Source of the DNA: Planctomycetota bacterium | GTDB lineage: Bacteria > Planctomycetota > UBA8742 > SKZP01 > JAIOTL01 | Length of the DNA stretch: 14,332 nt | Assembly (NCBI GenBank): GCA_021106775.1 | Contig: JAIOTL010000352.1 | Location: 1 to 14,332 of the forward strand | Direction of reading: 5' to 3' | In this document: piece by piece, positions 1 through 6,163 of the stretch | How positions within the stretch are numbered: position 1 is the stretch's first letter | Layout: every line of letters begins with the position of its first letter | Notes under the pieces: generated by a model | Databases searched by the model: none | What the model was told of the DNA's origin: nothing | The model's input: the letters and a program-made list of their open reading frames with translations, nothing else | Position numbers and translations under genes: made by a program

Positions 1-463
1 GGGGCCAAACAAGTTTGCTTATTGAGCCAGCACTTTCACTTCTTTGCAAATGTTCCTGCACAAAGAAATCAGGATTATTCGCCCATGGGAAAACGCCGGT
101 AAACAGTCCTTTTATCGAATACCAGAGATAATCGAATGACCACGCCATCACCACGCCGTAGTAGAAAGTGATTGTCGCTCCCACAGCAAGCGCCCACCAG
201 CCGATCATTTCGTACTTCTTATTGATTTTTCTGAATGTCAATGGTGCACCACCTTGCATCATTTGCCCCATGGACATTTCGAGCATTAAAAGCGGGATAC
301 CGGCGGTAATCAGCGCGATAAAATATGGGATAAGAAATGCTCCACCACCGCTTGAATACGCCACATACGGGAATCGCCAGAAATTGCCCAAGCCAATCGC
401 AGAACCTATCGCTGCCAGAATGAATAATCCACGACCGGACCATCTGTCTCTTGATTGCACCAT
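1..463 (-). CDS. NSS-family sodium-dependent transporter, N-terminal part (runs off left edge)
   Basis: The protein is an inner-membrane Na+-coupled symporter of the neurotransmitter:sodium symporter (SNF) family, which usually imports amino acids or related amines; the substrate cannot be told from this fragment. About 154 residues are visible and the rest lies beyond base 1. Residues 19-32 (IGSAIGLGNFWRFP) are the family signature of broken helix TM1. A22 and N27 fall at the same numbers as the LeuT sodium ligands. The GGGAF segment at 39-43 leads into TM2, and TM3 is about 88-112 (GWWALAVGATITFYYGVV). The ATG at 463-461 follows a good ribosome site (AAAGGGG, about 5 bases upstream on the minus strand). 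The gene is separated from recJ upstream by a 270-bp gap holding a palindromic repeat, so it is probably its own transcription unit. Family assignment is secure from the sequence; substrate is unknown. Confidence 0.93.
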   Translation of the reverse strand, partial: MVQSRDRWSGRGLFILAAIGSAIGLGNFWRFPYVAYSSGGGAFLIPYFIALITAGIPLLMLEMSMGQMMQGGAPLTFRKINKKYEMIGWWALAVGATITFYYGVVMAWSFDYLWYSIKGLFTGVFPWANNPDFFVQEHLQRSESAGSISKLVWP

Positions 464-623
464 ATCAACCCCTTTCAAAAGCTTTATATTCAAAGATCTT
501 TAATATATTGGCATCGTATGATTTTTAATATTTGTAATTTTTTGTATGTTAATAAATGCTAAATCATTAAGATTTAGTTGCAAAATAAAAAAATATTTTA
601 GCACATGTTTGAAAAATTTATAT

Positions 624-704
624 TGTCATTCCTGCAAAAGCAGGAATCCAGATAGTACACAGAATTTCGAGGATTCTGGATTCCCAATCAAGTTGGGAAT
701 GACA
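624..704. repeat. 81-bp nested palindromic intergenic repeat
   Basis: The element starts TGTCATTCC and ends GGAATGACA, a perfect outer inverted pair. GGAATCCAGA (643-652) pairs with TCTGGATTCC (675-684). Each half also folds on itself: CCTGCAAAAGCAGG at 631-644, and CCCAATCAAGTTGGG at 683-697, which pairs less perfectly. It therefore reads almost identically on both strands. Repeats beginning GTCATTCC and containing GGAATCCAGA are, to my knowledge, widespread short interspersed palindromes in unrelated bacterial genomes. Here it sits 30 bp past the recJ stop and may act as a transcription end. The remainder of the 464-733 gap is AT-rich, with a small hairpin at 559-577 (CTAAATC/GATTTAG) and no gene that I can support. 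Confidence 0.75.
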
Positions 705-733
705 CTAAAAGTTGGTTTTCAAACTCAACCCAA

Positions 734-2491
734 CTAAAAATGAAAATCTTTGATAACCAGTTCAACAAGCGGGTCACCATAATATGTGTTGATTCGTGGA
801 GAATAAGCAATCTTAAATTCAGCACGATTATCCAGAAGCTGTTCGTAAATATGTGAGCTGTTGAATGCAATTGCACGAATACCTCGAGGGGCAGCGTCGT
901 TGCAGTCTTTCACGTAAAATGTGATATGATTCTCATCCTTGCCGATAATCTTGGGTTTGCCGATGAGGGTAACCGATTCGGAAATAAACATCGGAGGTCG
1001 ATTGCCTTCTCCAAATGGTGACAACTTCTCGATTTCGAGTACGTTTGAATAAGTCAATTCAGCCAAAGTAACAACACATTCGATAATAAGTTTGGGATGC
1101 AGTTTCTCGGTATTCAAACTCTGCCAAGCAAGTGTGTTTATTCTGCGTCTTAACGTGTCAATGTTTGAGATTTTCAACTCCAAGCCAGCAGCATAATTGT
1201 GTCCACCGAAAGTGATGAGCAAATCATCGCACTTTTTCAGTCCTTCATAAACATTAAACTCAGGAATTGAACGTGCTGAACCTCTGCCGGTATCTCCATC
1301 AATTGAAATCAGTATTGCCGGTCGCCAGAATTCTTCTGTAAGCCTTGTTGATACAATGCCGATAACTCCTGCATGCCATTCTTTGGAGGCAAGCACAATA
1401 ATTGCGGATTCTTCGAGATCGACATCGGTTTCGACCCTTTTCATCGCATCTTTGACGATTTCCCTCTCGATTTCCTGACGATGTTTGTTCTCACTCTCCA
1501 TTACTTCAACAATTTTCAGTGCATCAGAGTATGAATCGCTGAGCAAAAGCTGTACTCCCAGGTCTTCCTTACCGAGTCTGCCACCTGCATTCATTCTCGG
1601 TCCAAGTCTGAATCCGATATGCGTCGGGTCAATTTCCAATTGGTCAATGTTGCATATTTCTAAAAGTGCGCGCAATCCGGGATTTGTCGTCTTATTCAGC
1701 GTCATCAAGCCGAATTTGACGAAAATTCTGTTCTCATCAAGCATTGGTACAACATCGACAATTGTCGCAATTGCTACAAGTCCAAGTGCATTATCGAAAA
1801 ATTCGAGGAATTCTTTTGATTTGCGTTTTTCAGGATTCAACGTCTCAGCAAGTGCCCAAATAACCTTGAATGCGACACCAGCACCTGCCAGATAATCGTG
1901 CGGATATGGACAATCAATCTGCTTTGGATTAACGATGCAATATGCATTGGGAAGTTCATCGCCAGCAACGTGATGGTCCGTGATAATCACATCAAGTCCG
2001 ATATCCTGCGCGAATTGAATCTCTTCAATTGAGCCGACACCCGTATCTACTGTAATTATTAGTTCAATCCCATCATCTTTATATTCTTTGATAAGTTCTT
2101 TGTTTAGACCATAACCTTCGTCGATTCTGGATGGAATGTGATATGAGCAGTTACCGTCAAGTAATCGTATGAACTTTACAAGAAGTGATGTCGAAACTGT
2201 GCCATCGACATCGTAATCACCCCAGACAATAATCTTCTGCTTTTTTTCAATCGCCAGCTTAATCCTGCTTATTGCTTTACGCATGTCTTTCATGATAAAT
2301 GCGTCGTGCAGATTGTTGATATTTGGCTTCAGGAAATCTCGCACCTTCTCAGGCGTGTCTATTGACCGATTAAGCAATAGTGACGCGAGAAGAGGTGATA
2401 TTTCACATGATTTTGCCAGGACTTCCGCACGGGAAGCGTTATCCGGGAGGACAGTCCATAAGCGGGGAGCTTTTATTTTCCCATTTACCAT
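734..2491 (-). CDS. recJ: Single-stranded-DNA-specific 5'-3' exonuclease RecJ
   Basis: RecJ degrades single-stranded DNA from the 5' end in recombinational repair (RecFOR pathway), mismatch repair and base-excision repair. The 585-residue length is typical. DHH phosphoesterase motifs run in order: GDYDVDG at 91-97 (metal ligands D92, D94, D96), VDTG with D149, TDHH at 171-174 (the DHH triad), and D246 in the IVDVVP motif. RLGPRMNAGGRLG at 295-307 is the conserved arginine/glycine stretch. The DHHA1 nucleic-acid-binding domain follows with GRGSARS (402-408) and GGH (429-431). The C-terminal region after about 460 matches the RecJ OB-fold. The ATG is supported by AAGAGG 8 bases upstream. All catalytic residues are present, so it should be active. 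It is divergent from the SRAP gene; no gene follows in the same direction within 270 bp. Confidence 0.97.
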   Translation of the reverse strand: MVNGKIKAPRLWTVLPDNASRAEVLAKSCEISPLLASLLLNRSIDTPEKVRDFLKPNINNLHDAFIMKDMRKAISRIKLAIEKKQKIIVWGDYDVDGTVSTSLLVKFIRLLDGNCSYHIPSRIDEGYGLNKELIKEYKDDGIELIITVDTGVGSIEEIQFAQDIGLDVIITDHHVAGDELPNAYCIVNPKQIDCPYPHDYLAGAGVAFKVIWALAETLNPEKRKSKEFLEFFDNALGLVAIATIVDVVPMLDENRIFVKFGLMTLNKTTNPGLRALLEICNIDQLEIDPTHIGFRLGPRMNAGGRLGKEDLGVQLLLSDSYSDALKIVEVMESENKHRQEIEREIVKDAMKRVETDVDLEESAIIVLASKEWHAGVIGIVSTRLTEEFWRPAILISIDGDTGRGSARSIPEFNVYEGLKKCDDLLITFGGHNYAAGLELKISNIDTLRRRINTLAWQSLNTEKLHPKLIIECVVTLAELTYSNVLEIEKLSPFGEGNRPPMFISESVTLIGKPKIIGKDENHITFYVKDCNDAAPRGIRAIAFNSSHIYEQLLDNRAEFKIAYSPRINTYYGDPLVELVIKDFHF

Positions 2492-2595
2492 TGTAATAGC
2501 CTCTTAATATATGTTTCATTGTTTTGACCTTTCGTTTGACGAGAACAAAAGAAATTATGGATGCTTCTTGCTCTCCGATATAATTTTTACTTTTC

Positions 2596-2612
2596 GATGA
2601 AATTGTTTCATC
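2596..2612. promoter_or_regulatory. Perfect 7-bp dyad in the recJ/SRAP divergent gap (possible operator)
   Basis: GATGAAA, a 3-base centre TTG, then TTTCATC form a perfect inverted repeat. It abuts the -35-like TTGACG at 2613, where a regulator would be expected to bind. No protein can be named for it. The rest of the 323-bp gap (2492-2814) is AT-rich and holds no convincing gene. Confidence 0.3.
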
Positions 2613-2641
2613 TTGACGCAAAAAAATGTAAAAATTATTAT
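2613..2641 (+). promoter_or_regulatory. Sigma70-type promoter candidate for the SRAP gene
   Basis: TTGACG at 2613-2618 is followed after exactly 17 bases by TATTAT at 2636-2641. This is a close match to the -35/-10 consensus on the + strand. It would leave a leader of about 165 bases before the SRAP start. No equally good promoter was found for recJ on the other strand. Confidence 0.4.
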
Positions 2642-2814
2642 ACAACATCTGATTAATAATTTCAGACTGACTCAGAAGTATATCATCAAGTATGCAAATA
2701 TTTACATAATGTTAGCTTAAATTGGATTTTCACTTCGAATCAATACCGGATAATAAAGGTTTAAGTTTTTATGGTACAATTCTTGATAATACATGGTTGT
2801 TTTGAGTATATATA

Positions 2815-3498
2815 ATGTGTGGCAGATTTGCATTAATAAATAAGCTGGTTCAGCTCAAGGAAGAATTCGCGGTTGAAGACCCAACCTTTGAATTGATGCC
2901 CAATTACAATGTTGCACCGTCGCAGATTATCATCGCGGTTGTTCGGGACGAGGGTAAGAACAAATTCGCGAAATTTCGATGGGGCTTGATTCCTTTCTGG
3001 GCAAAAGATAAAAACATCGGATACAAGCTGATAAACGCTCGTTCAGAGACAATTGCCGAGAAAAACAGCTTTAAGCATGCGTTCAAGAAACGTCGATGTC
3101 TAATTGTTGCAAGCGGATTTTTTGAGTGGAAAAAGGTCGGCAAGCATAAAATACCAATGTACATCACAATGAAAAGTCGCAAACCGCTCTCTTTTGCAGG
3201 TCTTTGGGAGAATTGGAGATCACCTGAAGGTGAGGAAATCAAAAGCTGCACAATTCTCACAACAAACACGAATAATTTAATGGAACCTATTCATAATCGT
3301 ATGCCAGCAATAATGCCTGTAGAAAATCGCGAGCAATGGCTTGATAATTCACACTTTGACGATGCCAAACTCAGTCAATCCCTGGTGCCTTATCCTGATG
3401 ACGAGATGGAAGCATGGGAAGTCTCAAAACTCGTGAACTCACCTATGAATAATTCCGAAAAAAACGTCAAGCCCGTCAAACCCTCGAATTTATTCTAG
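2815..3498 (+). CDS. SRAP-domain (HMCES/YedK-type) abasic-site DNA-protein crosslink protein
   Basis: SRAP proteins trap abasic sites in single-stranded DNA by forming a thiazolidine bond with the amino-terminal cysteine, shielding the lesion. The protein begins MCGRF, so C2 becomes the reactive N-terminus once Met is removed; this fixes the start even though the ribosome site is weak. Other family residues are present: P35-S-Q37, N74 and R76 in the NARSET motif, E104 in GFFEW, and H160-N-R162-M-P. These correspond to the catalytic Asn, Glu and His of E. coli YedK. Length is 227 residues, usual for bacterial members; the last ~20 residues (rich in N, K, V, P) look like a disordered tail. It is divergent from recJ, a second single-strand DNA repair gene, which suggests (inference) a shared DNA-damage role. 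The YedK-type function is well known; activity here is inferred from intact residues. Confidence 0.95.
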   Translation: MCGRFALINKLVQLKEEFAVEDPTFELMPNYNVAPSQIIIAVVRDEGKNKFAKFRWGLIPFWAKDKNIGYKLINARSETIAEKNSFKHAFKKRRCLIVASGFFEWKKVGKHKIPMYITMKSRKPLSFAGLWENWRSPEGEEIKSCTILTTNTNNLMEPIHNRMPAIMPVENREQWLDNSHFDDAKLSQSLVPYPDDEMEAWEVSKLVNSPMNNSEKNVKPVKPSNLF

Positions 3499-3524
3499 TA
3501 CACTGATACATAAGTTTCAGTGAA

Positions 3525-3591
3525 CGGTAGAACAGGCATCCCTGTCTGTTTATATTGATGCTGAGCGTCAGGCAAGATGCCTGACCTACCG
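3525..3591. repeat. Palindromic intergenic repeat between convergent genes; possible bidirectional terminator
   Basis: The element opens CGGTAG and closes CTACCG. Inside are two hairpins: ACAGG-catc-CCTGT at 3532-3545, and a perfect 8-bp stem GTCAGGCA-aga-TGCCTGAC at 3567-3585. The two halves are diverged inverted copies of one another (CAGGCATC in both orientations). A further inverted pair CTAGTAC (3495-3501) / GTACTAG (3619-3625) overlaps both flanking stop codons. It lies between the converging SRAP and DUF2461 genes, where a two-way transcription stop would be useful, but there is no T-run, so the terminator role is uncertain. Confidence 0.6.
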
Positions 3592-3621
3592 ACAATGTCG
3601 CAAAATTAACGTAACACAGTA

Positions 3622-4311
3622 CTAGGTTATTGAAATGAGCCAGTCGTGCAGCGGTTTCATTTTTGCGAATCTTTCGATGCAATAATCGATGATTTCTTCA
3701 GTGTGCAGGCCAGGTGGAATTTTAAACTCCTCACCAACGTATAAACCGTTGAAAAGCAGGTATTCCGAGTTCTCATGTTCCGCATCAAACCCTCGAGGAG
3801 TACGCTTATAATGTTTTCCGTTTACTTCAAAACTGTTTTTCGACATTTTTGAAATCATCTTGATAAACTTATGACCATGCAGCTCATGCACCACAGCATT
3901 GCGGAAAGTTTCCATAAAATCTTTGGGAAACATGTAAATCCCAGCACCAAGCATGAGTTTGTTATGTTCGAGATGAAAATAAAAGCCCGAACAATCCATG
4001 CGTCTGCCTTCACCTTCCCAGAACCAGAGTGCCATGTGCGTTTTGAACGGCTTTTTATCCCTGCTGAAACGTACATCCTTATGAATCTTGAAAATTGATT
4101 TGTTTACCGCGGGAATTGCGTTAATGCCCGAAAATTTCCGCTCTAATTTAGGTTCAATCGCAGATATGAAATCCTTTGCGGGTTTAAGGAAAAATAATTC
4201 GTATTTTTTGCGATTCTGATTAAACCAGACTTTGTCATTGTTTTTCGATAAGTCTTTCAAAAATTTCAGTGTTTCTTTCGGGAAACCGTTGAATTTCGTG
4301 CTTTCTGTCAT
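3622..4311 (-). CDS. DUF2461 family protein (TIGR02453-like)
   Basis: This is a conserved bacterial protein of unknown function. Recognition rests on the family's pattern: FPKETLKFLKDLSKNNDKVWF at the start, then SIFKIHKDVRFSRDKKPFKTH at about 72-92, SGFYFHLE at 108-115 and LGAGIYMFPKDF at 121-132. The ATG at 4311-4309 is chosen over one 10 codons upstream: it lies one base after the pdxA TAA and is preceded by GAGGA inside the last pdxA codons. This gives 229 residues, close to the family norm. The spacing implies translational coupling to pdxA, so both are probably made from one message. No signal peptide or membrane span is seen, so it is likely cytoplasmic. The conserved charged residues (KDVRFSRDKKP) may form a functional site, but no reaction can be assigned. 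Confidence 0.88.
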   Translation of the reverse strand: MTESTKFNGFPKETLKFLKDLSKNNDKVWFNQNRKKYELFFLKPAKDFISAIEPKLERKFSGINAIPAVNKSIFKIHKDVRFSRDKKPFKTHMALWFWEGEGRRMDCSGFYFHLEHNKLMLGAGIYMFPKDFMETFRNAVVHELHGHKFIKMISKMSKNSFEVNGKHYKRTPRGFDAEHENSEYLLFNGLYVGEEFKIPPGLHTEEIIDYCIERFAKMKPLHDWLISIT

Positions 4312-4312
4312 A

Positions 4313-5335
4313 TTATCCTCGATGAATAAGTTTTTCTGCAAGGGTTATTGCGTTTAACATGGAATTTATGTCTGCAATCCCTTTGCCTGCAATATCAAAG
4401 GCGGTTCCATGGTCAACGCTTGTACGCAGAAAAGGCAGCCCAAGGGTCATCTGTACTGAGTTGTGGAAATCAAACGTTTTCACTGCAATCAACCCCTGGT
4501 CATGGTAAAGGGCAATCACGCCGTCGAACTCGTGTTTGTGGAATGAGCGGTGAAACACGGTATCAGGCGGAATTGCTCCAGCAACATTTAATCCTTCTTT
4601 CTGCATTTTTTCAATCAACGGATTGATGATGTGGATTTCTTCATTACCGAACATTCCACCCTCGCCAGCATGAGGATTCAAGCCGCTAATCGCGATTCTC
4701 GGATTTTCTATGCTGAAATTATTTTGAAGTGCAGAAACAGTCGTTTTGATGACATATTCAAGTTTTTCAGGTGATAAATGCTCAGCAACCTGCATCAATG
4801 GAACATGCATTGATAATAGCGACACAAGAACAGATTTACTATGGTTTTGCTCGTGCAAAGGTGTGTAAAACGTCATTACAGGTTGAGCATTCAGAAGCGT
4901 CTTGAAAATTGTTGTATGACCGGTGAATTCGTATCCTGCAAGTTTTAGAGCGTCTTTTGCAATGGGTGCAGTTGCAATTCCCGCAACTTTTTTCTCCACT
5001 GCCAGATTAACTGTGGTTTTTATCGCTTTAAATGCTATTTTGCCTGAGTTGGCTGACGGCAGTCCGGTTTCAACCACCAAATCCTCAACCTCTGTCAGAT
5101 CAAGCCCAACAAAAGTATTTGTAGCAATAACTTGAAAAGCCTCACTTTCATTTTCACACCAAAATATTTGTGCTGAATCCTCTAAACAGTGAGCAAAATC
5201 TCGCTTTCTGCCTATGATTAAGTAACTTGCACCAGCATCTTTTTCGAGTTTCCGTATGCTTTTCGCAACGATTTCAGGACCAATTCCTGCTGGGTCACCT
5301 GCTGTTATTGCAATAATTTTGTTTCTTTGTGCCAT
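4313..5335 (-). CDS. pdxA: 4-hydroxythreonine-4-phosphate dehydrogenase PdxA
   Basis: PdxA oxidises 4-phosphohydroxy-L-threonine with NAD+, giving after decarboxylation the 3-amino-2-oxopropyl phosphate used by PdxJ to make pyridoxine 5'-phosphate (DXP-dependent vitamin B6 route). The 340 residues cover the full family length. Visible motifs are GDPAGIGPE (13-21), FTGHT (137-141; substrate-binding H140 and T141), and the three metal-binding histidines H177 (SMHVPL), H222 (NPHAGEGG) and H278 (YHDQG). The C-terminal RTSVDHGTAFDIAGKG (304-319) is the usual signature. No strong ribosome site precedes the ATG, but the start agrees with the family's N-terminus. The DUF2461 gene follows after one base. 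The related PdxA2 and four-carbon acid-phosphate dehydrogenases share these motifs, but the biosynthetic enzyme is the most likely reading. Confidence 0.95.
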   Translation of the reverse strand: MAQRNKIIAITAGDPAGIGPEIVAKSIRKLEKDAGASYLIIGRKRDFAHCLEDSAQIFWCENESEAFQVIATNTFVGLDLTEVEDLVVETGLPSANSGKIAFKAIKTTVNLAVEKKVAGIATAPIAKDALKLAGYEFTGHTTIFKTLLNAQPVMTFYTPLHEQNHSKSVLVSLLSMHVPLMQVAEHLSPEKLEYVIKTTVSALQNNFSIENPRIAISGLNPHAGEGGMFGNEEIHIINPLIEKMQKEGLNVAGAIPPDTVFHRSFHKHEFDGVIALYHDQGLIAVKTFDFHNSVQMTLGLPFLRTSVDHGTAFDIAGKGIADINSMLNAITLAEKLIHRG

Positions 5336-5373
5336 GTTTTGTACTATCTTATAAGCATTAATAGGGGTTAAAA

Positions 5374-6021
5374 ATGAAAACGATTTATTTTACGCCAGAA
5401 ACTATTGATGAACAGGCAAAAAATCTTCAGAACCGAATAATAAAACATGTATGTCAAAGAAACTACAAAATTCAGAAAAACCAGATAGCAGTCCTAATAA
5501 TCGACATGCAGAAATTCTTTGTGGACGAAGATTCTCATGCCTTTACACCGACTATTATTCCGGTAGTTTCTCAAATCAACCTTCTTCTTGATTCATGCAA
5601 AAATAACAACATCCCAGTGATTCTCACCAGACATTTGAGCTATGACAAAGATACTGGGTCAATGAAACGCTGGTGGAGCGATTCGATTAAATCCGACAAC
5701 CCGCATAGTGCAGTTACCGATCTTATCAACAAAAACGGTGCTTTCATCCTTACCAAGTCTCAGTATGACGCATTTTATCAAACTGAACTTGAGGATTATT
5801 TACGCAGCAAAGGAATAATTCAGCTCATAATTTGTGGTGTTCTGACGCATTTGTGCTGTGAAACTACCGCTCGCAATGCCTTTATCCGCGGGTTTGAGGT
5901 TTTCTTTCCTGTTGACGGTACTGCCACGCACAATGAGGAATTTCATATTGCATCTTTGCTCAATCTTGCACATGGATTCGCTCATATACCTACAATTAGC
6001 GATTTACGTGCGATTCTGTAG
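5374..6021 (+). CDS. Isochorismatase-like cysteine hydrolase
   Basis: The protein is a 215-residue member of the isochorismatase/cysteine hydrolase superfamily, cytosolic enzymes that hydrolyse amides or vinyl ethers (nicotinamidase, isochorismatase, N-carbamoyl hydrolases). The catalytic triad is visible: D44 in VLIIDMQKFF, K128 in ILTKSQYDAF, and C161 in GVLTHLCCETTARNAF, with the cis-peptide region just before it (ICGVLT). The C-terminal VDGTATHNEEFHIASLLNLAHGFA is also typical. The GVLTHLCCETTA version resembles the EntB/PhzD isochorismatase branch more than nicotinamidases, but no ent or phz genes are nearby, so the substrate is open. The ATG has AGGGG 6 bases upstream. It is divergent from pdxA across only 38 bp; a -10-like TATAAG (5350-5355) lies in that gap. 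Confidence 0.9.
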   Translation: MKTIYFTPETIDEQAKNLQNRIIKHVCQRNYKIQKNQIAVLIIDMQKFFVDEDSHAFTPTIIPVVSQINLLLDSCKNNNIPVILTRHLSYDKDTGSMKRWWSDSIKSDNPHSAVTDLINKNGAFILTKSQYDAFYQTELEDYLRSKGIIQLIICGVLTHLCCETTARNAFIRGFEVFFPVDGTATHNEEFHIASLLNLAHGFAHIPTISDLRAIL

Positions 6022-6040
6022 TTTTAACACTCATATTATG

Positions 6041-6090
6041 CAAGTTTGAATTTTTTGTCCACAAAATGTTAAACTTGTTTGTTTGTTTCA
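6041..6090 (+). terminator. Probable intrinsic terminator after the cysteine hydrolase gene
   Basis: CAAGTTT (6041-6047) pairs with AAACTTG (6071-6077), and inside this TTTTGT (6053-6058) pairs with ACAAAA (6061-6066) around a CC loop. The stem is followed by a T-rich run (TTTGTTTGTTT). It starts 20 bp beyond the stop codon. The stem is AT-rich and has an internal bulge, so its strength is uncertain. Confidence 0.45.
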
Positions 6091-6107
6091 ATATCTTTAA
6101 CGATTTG

Positions 6108-6135
6108 TTGAAAAACCTTAAGCACAATATATAAT
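6108..6135 (+). promoter_or_regulatory. Sigma70-type promoter for the TPR protein gene
   Basis: TTGAAA (6108-6113), a 16-base spacer and a perfect TATAAT (6130-6135) precede the TPR gene. The start codon is 28 bases past the -10, with GAGG at 6155-6158 as ribosome site. Position and quality fit well. Confidence 0.6.
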
Positions 6136-6163
6136 TCAAATCCAAAATAAATTTGAGGTTCAT

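Noticed and set aside
2783..2813. TTGATA...TATATA as a SRAP promoter
   Set aside because: The spacer is 19 bases and transcription would start inside the coding sequence; the upstream TTGACG-17-TATTAT fits better.
4312..4341. Longer start for the DUF2461 protein, 10 codons upstream
   Set aside because: It would overlap the pdxA end, and the internal ATG at 4311 has a good GAGGA site and matches the family N-terminus.
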